DNA of 6,659 bases, from NCBI GenBank assembly GCA_026709725.1, contig JAPOSK010000238.1:704-7362 (forward strand). Reading direction: 5' to 3'. A program made the translations under genes and the position numbers. Below, piece after piece: positions 1 through 5,849 of the stretch. The DNA comes from Paracoccaceae bacterium (lineage in GTDB: Bacteria > Pseudomonadota > Alphaproteobacteria > Rhodobacterales > Rhodobacteraceae). Numbering within the stretch: position 1 is the stretch's first letter; each line of letters opens with the position of its first letter. The notes under the pieces were generated by a model. It was not told the DNA's origin, did no database searches, and saw only the letters and a program-made list of their open reading frames with translations.

Positions 1-467
1 GCAGCATGATCGGGCAAGGCGATGACCCCGGTCTGCGAGGAAATATTGATGATCTTGCCAGCGCCCTTGGCGATCATGGCAGGGGCAAGCCCCCGGGCAA
101 GGAGGAAGGGGGCCCGGAGATTGATCGCCATGGTGCGATCCCAGTCCTCGACTGCGGCCTCCAGCACGGGATCAACGAGTGCAACTCCAGCCGAGTTGAC
201 GAGAATGTGGATGCAGTCGTGGTGACCAAGGGCGGTTGCAACCAAGTCACGGCAGCCGTGCACGGAGGCGATATCGGCCTTGAGGGCGATGCAGTCCGGG
301 CCGATCTCGTCGGCAAGTGCGGCCAGTCGGCTCTCGGAGCGTCCGCTGGCCAGAATGGTCGCTCCGGCATCAGCGAAGACCCGGGCGATTTCGGCTCCGA
401 TGCCCGATGACGCGCCTGTGATCAGCGCAACCCTGCCCGTGAGAGAAAACCGATCGGTCCAGGTCAT
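1..467 (-). CDS. Short-chain dehydrogenase/reductase (SDR), N-terminal part, cut by window edge
   Basis: Classical SDR oxidoreductase with a Rossmann fold, expected to oxidise or reduce an alcohol/ketone using NAD(P)(H) in the cytoplasm. Reading the minus strand gives 155 complete codons starting MTWTDRFSLTGR. Visible motifs are the cofactor-binding TGASSGIG at residues 17-24, NSAG at 91-94 (family form NNAG), the structural Asn in MAINLRAP (N116), and NISSQTG at 141-147 with the likely catalytic Ser144. The YxxxK motif should follow within about 10 residues but lies beyond position 1. Arg43 after the second beta strand (ASGRS), with no acidic residue there, suggests NADP(H) preference; this is inference. 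The ATG at 467 has a GGAG six bases upstream that overlaps the 3' end of the preceding gene, whose stop is 3 bases away. It is the last gene of the leftward operon seen here. The family is certain; the substrate cannot be told from sequence. Confidence 0.93.
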   Translation of the reverse strand, partial: MTWTDRFSLTGRVALITGASSGIGAEIARVFADAGATILASGRSESRLAALADEIGPDCIALKADIASVHGCRDLVATALGHHDCIHILVNSAGVALVDPVLEAAVEDWDRTMAINLRAPFLLARGLAPAMIAKGAGKIINISSQTGVIALPDHA

Positions 468-470
468 GTG

Positions 471-1028
471 TCACTCCAGATTCGTATGATTGGCCCGCAT
501 GGCCTCCGGATCAAGCCCAATGCGGTCCTGGAGGGCCATGATCACAATCTCGAAGAAGAGGAATTCGGTTGCCTCGAAAAGCGATCCCATCGGCAGGACC
601 GACCCGCCGCCGGCCTGATCATCAGCCATTGTCTGTGCCTTGAGATGGACAACATGATCGGCTGCTCTGGCCGCAAGTCCTTGCGGCTGTGCTGTAATGC
701 AGAGAACCGCAGCACCCGCCTTGTGGGCGACCTTGATCAATCCCTGCACGGTGACAAAGGCTCCCGGACCGGCGCTGACAATGAGCAGGTCACCTTTCGC
801 TACGGGCGGCGTTGTCATATCGCCCACGACATGGGCGTCAAGGCCAAGGTGAAAAAGACGCATGGCCAGCGATTTCATCATCAGGCCTTCGCGGCCAACC
901 CCGTACAGGGCCAGCCTGCGTGCTTTCCTGATGGGCGCGATCATGGTCTCGAGCTGATCCGGCAAGGCTGCCCTGAGGACATTGCCGACTTCGGCCAGGG
1001 CCCTGTCGGCATTCTCGGTATGGTTCAT
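471..1028 (-). CDS. SIS-domain protein, 6-phospho-3-hexuloisomerase (HxlB/PHI) type
   Basis: A 185-residue single SIS-domain protein, the usual length of 6-phospho-3-hexuloisomerases, which interconvert D-arabino-hex-3-ulose 6-phosphate and fructose 6-phosphate. Family-like features are the first phosphate/sugar loop YGVGREG (42-48), the segment from [14 protein letters not shown] through [11 protein letters not shown] (56-82), the GSLFE motif (148-152) whose Glu is a conserved likely catalytic residue, and the C-terminal NHTNLE, close to the typical RHANLE ending. One deviation stands out: after strand 'LLIVS' the family normally has an SGSGxT-type loop, but here it is SAGPGA (85-90), so phosphate binding may differ. 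The ATG overlaps the upstream dehydrogenase stop by 4 bases (ATGA), implying translational coupling; a GGAG lies nine bases upstream. Encoded between two oxidoreductases, it probably isomerises a keto-sugar phosphate made by one of them. The SIS assignment is very secure and the PHI-type reaction likely, but the exact substrate is unknown. Confidence 0.85.
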   Translation of the reverse strand: MNHTENADRALAEVGNVLRAALPDQLETMIAPIRKARRLALYGVGREGLMMKSLAMRLFHLGLDAHVVGDMTTPPVAKGDLLIVSAGPGAFVTVQGLIKVAHKAGAAVLCITAQPQGLAARAADHVVHLKAQTMADDQAGGGSVLPMGSLFEATEFLFFEIVIMALQDRIGLDPEAMRANHTNLE

Positions 1029-2434
1029 GAGAGAGACATCTCCGTTTTACTGCGAACGATGCGCGGGACAACATCCCGGATTGCGGATGGCAGCAGGCCG
1101 GTCTCATGCAGAAAATCCAGGATGGTGTAGCGCCGTCGGATATAGAGAGCGGCATGGAGCGTGCGCGTCAGATGCGTCGCGGTCACCGCAATCGCCTCCG
1201 GATGGGTCGGTGCGCCTGCACTTTGCAGCATGGTTGTCATTTGCGTTGGAGAGAGAAGATGCCTGGCCAACCGGTCCCGCAGAGTGGACCATGTATCCCT
1301 GATCAGGTCGAGCCGTCTCGCCAGCGTTTTTCTGTCGGAGTGTTTGGCTGCCAGTTCTGCTCTGGCCCGTTCGGCAATCGCCGGTATCCTGATCACGGAG
1401 GCAAGGTGTTGCTGACGGGTTGCGAGATCCGGTGATGCCGCCAGGACCGATTCGCAATCCAGTTCTGTGAGATCCTGTTTGAGGAGCCAGTCATACAATG
1501 ACAGTGTGATGACAGTGCCGACTGCAACAGCCGCCCCGTGTGCAATCTTGATCCCCTGTGGGGCCAACCCCTCCATCTCCCAGATGTGAGCGATCTGGTG
1601 GTCGGCACCGGAAGCAGGTCGCGATGTGACATGGGATTCCATGGCAAAGCCAACAGCCATGAGACCGGTGAAGAGTTGGGCAATCGCGGCTGTCTTGCCC
1701 GCTGCAACACCGACCGGATCGCTGAGCCAGCCCTTGAGATTGTTCTGCACCAGCGACCATGCGTAGGCATCAATTGGCTCAATGCCAAGTGCGTCAGCCA
1801 GGATCCAGTCAGCGCCGGCCGGAATCTTCCCGGCGAGGTCGCCATACCCCCAGGCATTCATCGTCAAGGGCGCACTGGCAAGAATCGCAATATCAGCAAT
1901 CATGGCGATGGGGGGGCGGGTAGGTATGGTGATCTTGAATCCGCCCTGTTCAAGTGGCGCACCAGTGCTTACATATCCATCCATTGAGGCCGCTGTCGCC
2001 ACGGAAACATAGTGCCGATCGGCCCTGAACGCCGCATATTTGACAAGATCATTCACAACGCCGGAACCGACGGCAATCGGCAACGCATCCGGGCTGGCCT
2101 GTAGAGCCTGGCAGATGCGGTCAGCCTGACTGACGGAAGCCCTCGGCGGCGGATCAGAAGGCAGAACCAGCGTCTCGACCCTGAGACCGGCCTGTGTGAG
2201 CGAGGCCGCGACCTGCTGGCCAGCGGCGGCGTAAGAGTTCGCATCACCAACAACAAGGGAACAGCTGGCGGGTGTCAGGCTCCTGATGAAATCCCCGACT
2301 CCGGCGAGGACACCCTCACCGATGCGAATTGCCCGGATGAGCACCGAGCGTTCAGTGCAGTGATGGAGGAATGTTGCGGGGTCCGCGACGCAAGAGGCCA
2401 CGGGGCCCTGGTCAGATGCTGAGGGACTGGCCAT
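1025..2434 (-). CDS. sn-glycerol-1-phosphate dehydrogenase (AraM/EgsA) family enzyme
   Basis: Family III metal-dependent dehydrogenase related to bacterial AraM and archaeal EgsA, which reduce dihydroxyacetone phosphate to sn-glycerol 1-phosphate with NAD(P)H. From the ATG at 2434 it has 469 residues. Motifs: beta-strand and RIGEG near 37-41, VVGDAN (61-66), the nucleotide-binding GSGVVNDL (123-130), [13 protein letters not shown] (144-156), [15 protein letters not shown] (197-210), [13 protein letters not shown] (276-288) and [11 protein letters not shown] (297-307). The expected metal ligands Asp199, His279 and His299 are all present. The C-terminal [14 protein letters not shown] (433-446) is typical of the AraM branch. 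Start choice: an in-frame reading extends to 2575, but that part lies inside the ATPase gene. ATG 2434 overlaps that gene by 23 bases without a strong ribosome site, and GTG 2401 is an alternative 11 codons in. Residues 1-30 or so are an extension before the conserved core. In this catabolic operon the substrate is more likely a polyol phosphate or related compound than a lipid precursor (inference). Confidence 0.88.
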   Translation of the reverse strand: MASPSASDQGPVASCVADPATFLHHCTERSVLIRAIRIGEGVLAGVGDFIRSLTPASCSLVVGDANSYAAAGQQVAASLTQAGLRVETLVLPSDPPPRASVSQADRICQALQASPDALPIAVGSGVVNDLVKYAAFRADRHYVSVATAASMDGYVSTGAPLEQGGFKITIPTRPPIAMIADIAILASAPLTMNAWGYGDLAGKIPAGADWILADALGIEPIDAYAWSLVQNNLKGWLSDPVGVAAGKTAAIAQLFTGLMAVGFAMESHVTSRPASGADHQIAHIWEMEGLAPQGIKIAHGAAVAVGTVITLSLYDWLLKQDLTELDCESVLAASPDLATRQQHLASVIRIPAIAERARAELAAKHSDRKTLARRLDLIRDTWSTLRDRLARHLLSPTQMTTMLQSAGAPTHPEAIAVTATHLTRTLHAALYIRRRYTILDFLHETGLLPSAIRDVVPRIVRSKTEMSLS

Positions 2435-3446
2435 GAGACCCAAACTGATGGACACGGTGGACCGGCAGAACCAGCGTGAGAGACTCTCCGGGCTGATGGT
2501 CATCCTCACCATCGGTCTTGACGACAATTTGGGATCCGCCCTCTGTGCGCGTGTAGAGATAGCTTTCTCCGCCAAGCTGTTCCTTGACCTCGATGGTTGC
2601 GCTCAACCCGGTCGCATCAGTCTCGATATGTTCGGGGATCTCAATATGCTCAGGGCGAATGCCAAGGCGGGCAGCGTCGGAATGGAGCGGGACAGCAGCT
2701 CCGATGTCGCTCGCTGCGTCAAAAATATTCATTGAGGGTGAACCGATGAATCCCGCGACAAACTCCGTTGCCGGATGGCTGTAGAGATCCATTGGGCTGC
2801 CAATCTGTTCAATCCGGCCCTCGTTGAGCACAACGATTCGGTCAGCCATTGTCATCGCCTCGACCTGATCGTGAGTCACATAGATCATGGTCGCTCCAAG
2901 TTCCTTGTGCAGGGATTCGAGTTCAATCCGCATCTGAACCCTGAGTTTGGCATCCAGATTTGAGAGGGGCTCATCAAAGAGGAAGACCTTGGGGTGCTTG
3001 ACGATCGAACGGCCAATGGCAACCCGCTGACGCTGGCCCCCTGAGAGCTGCGCCGGTTTCCGGTCAAGCAGATCGGACAGCTGCAGGATACGTGCAGCAT
3101 CCTCAACCCGCCTGGCTCGCTCATCGGCAGGAACACGGTTGACCTTCATGCCGAATTCGATGTTGGCGCGAACGGTCATGTGCGGATAGAGTGCATAGGA
3201 CTGAAAGACCATGGTCAGATCACGGTCGACGGGTGGCAAGTGCGTCACATCGGTCCTGTCGATCATGATCGTGCCGCGGTTGACATCCTCAAGACCCGCA
3301 ATGCAGCGCAGCAGCGTCGATTTGCCGCAACCCGACGGCCCGACAAAGACCACAAAAGACCCGTGCTCGACCTCAAGGGAAACCTCGTGGAGGGCGCAGA
3401 GGGATCCGTAGTACTTGTCCACGCCTGTCAATTGGACCGTCGCCAC
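2412..3446 (-). CDS. CUT1-type sugar ABC transporter ATP-binding protein (MalK/UgpC family)
   Basis: Cytoplasmic ATPase that powers the importer whose other parts are encoded divergently at 3573-6635. It has 344 residues from the GTG start. In order: Walker A GPSGCGKST (36-44), Q-loop Gln82 in FQSYALYPHMTV, signature LSGGQRQRVAIGRS (134-147), Walker B VFLFDEP (154-160), D-loop SNLDAK, and switch His192 in VTHDQ. A C-terminal TOBE regulatory domain includes LGIRPEHIEI (261-270). The architecture and length are those of MalK, UgpC and polyol ATPases. Start choice: the longest reading begins with TTG at 3470, but a perfect AGGAGG at 3456-3461 lies inside that extension, nine bases before a GTG that gives the normal family N-terminus (M-ATVQLTGVDKYYG). 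It is first in the leftward operon, and its 3' end overlaps the following dehydrogenase gene by 23 bases. It is intact, with all catalytic residues present. The substrate is set by the binding protein, not by this subunit. Confidence 0.97.
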   Translation of the reverse strand: MATVQLTGVDKYYGSLCALHEVSLEVEHGSFVVFVGPSGCGKSTLLRCIAGLEDVNRGTIMIDRTDVTHLPPVDRDLTMVFQSYALYPHMTVRANIEFGMKVNRVPADERARRVEDAARILQLSDLLDRKPAQLSGGQRQRVAIGRSIVKHPKVFLFDEPLSNLDAKLRVQMRIELESLHKELGATMIYVTHDQVEAMTMADRIVVLNEGRIEQIGSPMDLYSHPATEFVAGFIGSPSMNIFDAASDIGAAVPLHSDAARLGIRPEHIEIPEHIETDATGLSATIEVKEQLGGESYLYTRTEGGSQIVVKTDGEDDHQPGESLTLVLPVHRVHQFGSHGQSLSI

Positions 3447-3455
3447 CCTGTCTTC

Positions 3456-3461
3456 CCTCCT
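3456..3461 (-). promoter_or_regulatory. Ribosome binding site deciding the ATPase start
   Basis: On the minus strand this reads AGGAGG, a full Shine-Dalgarno match, with nine bases before the GTG at 3446. The alternative TTG start at 3470 would place this site inside the coding region and has no properly spaced site of its own. This favours the GTG start. Confidence 0.8.
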
Positions 3462-3497
3462 GATTGCCAACCCTGCTCAAGGTCAGACAAAAACCTG

Positions 3498-3527
3498 TTG
3501 ACACCTGCGGACTGTATTACATATATA
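3498..3527 (+). promoter_or_regulatory. Putative sigma70-type promoter for the binding-protein/permease operon
   Basis: A perfect -35 hexamer TTGACA (3498-3503) is followed after 18 bases by TATATA (3522-3527) in a run of alternating A and T. This would start transcription near 3534, giving a leader of about 40 bases before the binding-protein ATG at 3573. It is the best promoter match in the short divergent region. A slightly different -10 register is possible because the AT run is repetitive. Confidence 0.6.
3513..3521. promoter_or_regulatory. Possible operator half-site pair 1 (TGTA-T-TACA)
   Basis: A perfect short inverted repeat TGTATTACA lies in the spacer of the rightward promoter and ends one base before its -10 element. 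Such TGTA/TACA dyads occur in operators of some GntR-type regulators, but it is short and the region is AT-rich, so it could be chance. Its centre is 32 bases from that of a similar dyad at 3544-3554. Confidence 0.3.
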
Positions 3528-3542
3528 TCGTCGGGGAAACAA
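3514..3542 (-). promoter_or_regulatory. Weak candidate promoter for the leftward ATPase/enzyme operon
   Basis: On the minus strand TTGTTT (3537-3542) is followed after 17 bases by TAATAC (3514-3519). Each hexamer matches the consensus at only three positions, so this is a weak call. If real, it overlaps the rightward promoter, and a factor binding here could control both directions at once. The leftward operon must start somewhere in 3447-3572, because the rightward gene begins beyond it. Confidence 0.25.
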
Positions 3543-3543
3543 A

Positions 3544-3554
3544 TGTATTTTACA
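3544..3554. promoter_or_regulatory. Possible operator half-site pair 2 (TGTA-TTT-TACA)
   Basis: An inverted repeat TGTATTTTACA lies in the predicted leader of the binding-protein transcript, about three helical turns downstream of the first dyad and eight bases before the ribosome site. The half-sites match the first dyad but the spacer is 3 bases instead of 1, which weakens the case that one protein binds both. Confidence 0.28.
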
Positions 3555-3561
3555 ACCGTTC

Positions 3562-3567
3562 AGGAGG
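3562..3567 (+). promoter_or_regulatory. Strong ribosome binding site of the binding-protein gene
   Basis: A full AGGAGG lies five bases before the ATG at 3573. It fixes the start of the binding protein. A longer in-frame reading reaches back to 3180, but it runs through the divergent promoter and the opposite-strand ATPase gene. Confidence 0.88.
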
Positions 3568-3572
3568 ACATA

Positions 3573-4910
3573 ATGAATTTGAAATCCCTTTTGATTGCAT
3601 TGGCACTGGCATCCACCCTGGCGACAGGTGCGCTTGCCGATGGCCACTGGAGCCTGAAGAAGGCCGCCGAACCCTATGCCGGGACAACGATTGATGTCGT
3701 GTTCCTGCTCCGTCCGGGCTACGAGGCCATTGAAGCGATGTTGCCGGCCTTCGAGGCTGAAACCGGCATCACGGTCAACATCATCAAGCACCCTTACGAA
3801 AATGCCCTTGGTGAGCAGGTTCGCGATTTTGTCGCCGGGGGCGATCTGGACATCGCCCTGATTGATCTGGTCTGGATTGGCAACTTTGCCGAGAATGAAT
3901 GGATTCTGCCCATTGACGAATTCACGTCAAACCCGGACCTCGCTGATCCCGATCTCGACATTGATGATTTCTTTCCACTGGTCCTCAACGCCTTTGGCGG
4001 CTGGAATGATGTCATCTACGGCTTGCCGTTCGACAACTACTCCGGTCTGCTCTTCTACAACCGCTGCATGCTTGAGGAGGCAGGATTCGATGGTCCGCCG
4101 GAAACCTGGGAGGAGCTGAAGGATGTCTATGGCCCCGCCTTGACCGGGGATGGGAAATATGCCTTCGCACTGCAGTCAAAGCGGAATGAAACCCAATCGG
4201 CAGACAGTTTTGCCCGTGTTATCTGGCCCTTCGGTGGTTCATTCCTTGATGAGAACTTCCGCTCCAACCTGCTCAGCGCGGAAAGTCAGGCCGGTCTCAA
4301 GTTCCGGCAGGACCTGATGCAGTACATGCCGGATGGCATCGTCGCCTATGACCATGCTGAGGTTGTCAACGCCTTTGCACAGGGCGATGTAGCCATGATT
4401 ACCGAGTGGTCAGCGTTCTACTCGACCGTGGTCAGCCCCGAGACCTCCAAAGTCGCGGACTGTGTCGAGATCGCCCCGGAACCGAAAGGTCCCGCGGGTC
4501 GCAAACCTGCGCTCGGCGGTTTCTCGCTCGCGGTCGCCGCACAGGCCGATGACGACGAGCGGGCCGCAGCCTGGCTGTTCATCCAGTGGGCAACCTCCAA
4601 GGCCAACGCCGTCGAATACCTTGAGCGTGGGGGGGTCCCCGCCCGCAAATCAGCCTATGCCGATATGTCACTGGCGGAGACCTACAAGTTCATTCCGGCA
4701 CTGGTTGAGTCGTGGCAGGACGGCGTTCCCGAGTTCCGTCCGCGGTTTGCCGAATGGCCGGTCCTGACTGAAATCGTGCAGGAATGGGGATCCAAGATGA
4801 TGCTTGGTGAAGTGAGCACGGAAGAAGGTGCGCGGATTCTCGGCGAACAGATGGAAGCTGTTCTTGAGGAAGCCGGTTACTACAACGGCGAAAAGCCACT
4901 GGTGCAGTAA
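3573..4910 (+). CDS. CUT1 ABC transporter extracellular substrate-binding protein
   Basis: Periplasmic solute-binding protein (SBP_bac_1 type) that captures a carbohydrate and delivers it to the two permeases encoded next. It has 445 residues. A signal peptide occupies residues 1-22: Lys4, a hydrophobic stretch SLLIALALASTLATGA, and cleavage after ALA before DGHW. The mature protein begins with the family strand TIDVVFLLRPGYEAIEAMLPAFEAETGITV (39-68). It continues with IALIDLVWIGNFAENEWILPID (94-115), YGLPFDNYSGLLFYN (149-163), and the C-terminal helices around AAAWLFIQWATSKANAVEYL (331-350) and GGVPARKSAY (353-362), all typical of CUT1 binding proteins. Cys165 and Cys297 could form a disulfide (inference). 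It is the first rightward gene, with the strongest ribosome site and a hairpin after its stop, consistent with the usual need for more binding protein than permease. Aromatic residues (Trp, Tyr) fit a sugar or polyol ligand; the exact ligand is unknown. Confidence 0.95.
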   Translation: MNLKSLLIALALASTLATGALADGHWSLKKAAEPYAGTTIDVVFLLRPGYEAIEAMLPAFEAETGITVNIIKHPYENALGEQVRDFVAGGDLDIALIDLVWIGNFAENEWILPIDEFTSNPDLADPDLDIDDFFPLVLNAFGGWNDVIYGLPFDNYSGLLFYNRCMLEEAGFDGPPETWEELKDVYGPALTGDGKYAFALQSKRNETQSADSFARVIWPFGGSFLDENFRSNLLSAESQAGLKFRQDLMQYMPDGIVAYDHAEVVNAFAQGDVAMITEWSAFYSTVVSPETSKVADCVEIAPEPKGPAGRKPALGGFSLAVAAQADDDERAAAWLFIQWATSKANAVEYLERGGVPARKSAYADMSLAETYKFIPALVESWQDGVPEFRPRFAEWPVLTEIVQEWGSKMMLGEVSTEEGARILGEQMEAVLEEAGYYNGEKPLVQ

Positions 4911-4921
4911 ACACGATTCCA

Positions 4922-4946
4922 CCGGGGCCGTTGCAGACGGCCCCGG
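4922..4946 (+). terminator. Intercistronic GC-rich hairpin between binding-protein and permease genes
   Basis: A perfect 10-bp stem (4922-4931 pairing with 4937-4946) with a five-base loop TGCAG starts 11 bases after the binding-protein stop. Nine of the ten pairs are G-C. It is not followed by a run of T, so it is unlikely to be a complete intrinsic terminator. More likely it protects the 3' end of the upstream message or gives partial termination, lowering permease expression relative to the binding protein. The second role is inferred from similar arrangements in other transporter operons, such as malE-malF. Confidence 0.7.
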
Positions 4947-4978
4947 ACCTTCAACCGGGCCCGAATTGAGAGGTCGGC

Positions 4979-5848
4979 ATGGCGCATGGCAAAGTCTCGC
5001 GGCGGACGCTCTTTGCCTTTCTCAGCCCCGCTGTCCTTGGACTTGCACTTGTTGGCATCGTCCCCCTGCTCTATGCCCTGTGGACCAGCCTGCATTTTTT
5101 CAATCTCACCAAGCTGAGGAAGGTCAAGTTCATCGGCCTTGAGAACTACGGCAGTGTCCTGACGGACCCTGTCTTCTGGGAGGCTATGGGGCGCACCTTT
5201 TTTCTTCTTGGCACCGCCCTTCCGATCCAGATTGCTCTCGGGCTTGTCATCGCCCTCGTTCTTCACCAGCCGGGTCTTTCCCTGCTCAAGACATTGACCC
5301 GTCTGAGTCTGGTCCTGCCGATGGCGACAACCTACGCTGTTGTTGGTCTGCTTGGACAGGTCATGTTCAACCAGAAATTCGGAGTCGTGAACCAGCTGCT
5401 CGGCGGCGCCGACATCAACTGGATTGGTGATCCGACCAATGCGTTCATCATGATCATCTTCTGGGATGTCTGGCAGTGGACGCCATTTGTCGCGCTGGTC
5501 ATGCTGGCCGGACTGGCCATGGTGCCCGGTGAAATCGAGGAGGCTGCCCAGCTTGAAACCAAAAACTGGTGGACGGTGCTGCGCTATGTCCAGCTGCCCT
5601 TCCTCGTCCCCGGGCTGGTAGCGGTCCTCATCCTCCGCACAGCCGATACGCTCAAACTCTTTGATATGGTGTTTACCCTCACCCGGGGAGGTCCGGGGGC
5701 CTCAACCGAATTTATCTCCCTGATGATCCAGCGCGTCGGCTTCCGTGGTTTCGACCAGGGTCTGGCCTCAGCGCAGGCCATCATCCTGCTGATCATCACC
5801 ATCATCCTGGCACAAATCTATATCCGGGTCTTCTACAAGGAGGTTTAG
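4979..5848 (+). CDS. CUT1 ABC transporter permease 1 (MalF/UgpA/LacF type)
   Basis: Inner-membrane subunit forming half of the translocation channel. It has 289 residues with about six membrane helices (approx. 12-36, 72-95, 105-127, 155-180, 206-228, 263-285), the usual size for the short MalF/UgpA branch. The N-terminal FAFLSPAVLGLALVGIVPLLYALWTSL and the later FTLTRGGPGASTEF (232-245) are characteristic. The cytoplasmic coupling loop that contacts the ATPase is at about 184-211 (PGEIEEAAQLETKNWWTVLRY, then QLPFLVP). It retains EAA at 188-190, but the usually conserved Gly of the EAA---G motif is Thr194 (EAAQLETK). ATG 4979 is preceded by GAGAGG at 4968-4973 with five bases spacing. Its stop is one base before the next gene's ATG, and that gene's AAGGAGG ribosome site lies inside this gene's last codons. 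Identity as a CUT1 permease is very secure; the substrate is unknown. Confidence 0.96.
   Translation: MAHGKVSRRTLFAFLSPAVLGLALVGIVPLLYALWTSLHFFNLTKLRKVKFIGLENYGSVLTDPVFWEAMGRTFFLLGTALPIQIALGLVIALVLHQPGLSLLKTLTRLSLVLPMATTYAVVGLLGQVMFNQKFGVVNQLLGGADINWIGDPTNAFIMIIFWDVWQWTPFVALVMLAGLAMVPGEIEEAAQLETKNWWTVLRYVQLPFLVPGLVAVLILRTADTLKLFDMVFTLTRGGPGASTEFISLMIQRVGFRGFDQGLASAQAIILLIITIILAQIYIRVFYKEV
5837..5843 (+). promoter_or_regulatory. Ribosome binding site of permease 2, inside the end of permease 1
   Basis: AAGGAGG lies in the final Lys-Glu-Val codons of permease 1, six bases before the ATG at 5850. It shows that the two permease genes are translated in close succession from one message and fixes the permease 2 start. 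Confidence 0.85.
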
Positions 5849-5849
5849 G

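Noticed and set aside
6..410. A 134-residue plus-strand open frame at the left edge
   Set aside because: It is the complement of a convincing SDR gene and shows no recognisable domain.
468..1130. A 220-residue plus-strand open frame
   Set aside because: It is antisense to the SIS gene and its residue make-up (many His, Arg, Cys, Gly) is that of a shadow frame; the minus-strand protein has clear family motifs.
2435..2575. Upstream extension of the dehydrogenase to 516 residues
   Set aside because: It lies wholly inside the ATPase gene in another frame, is Arg/Ser-rich without family similarity, and has no sign of a conserved N-terminus.
3180..3572. Upstream in-frame extension of the binding-protein gene giving a 576-residue protein
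   Set aside because: It runs antisense through the ATPase gene and across the divergent promoter, while ATG 3573 has a perfect ribosome site and begins a clear signal peptide.
4922..4946. Full intrinsic terminator ending the binding-protein transcript
   Set aside because: The stem is strong but no T-tract follows, and the permease genes downstream have no evident promoter of their own.
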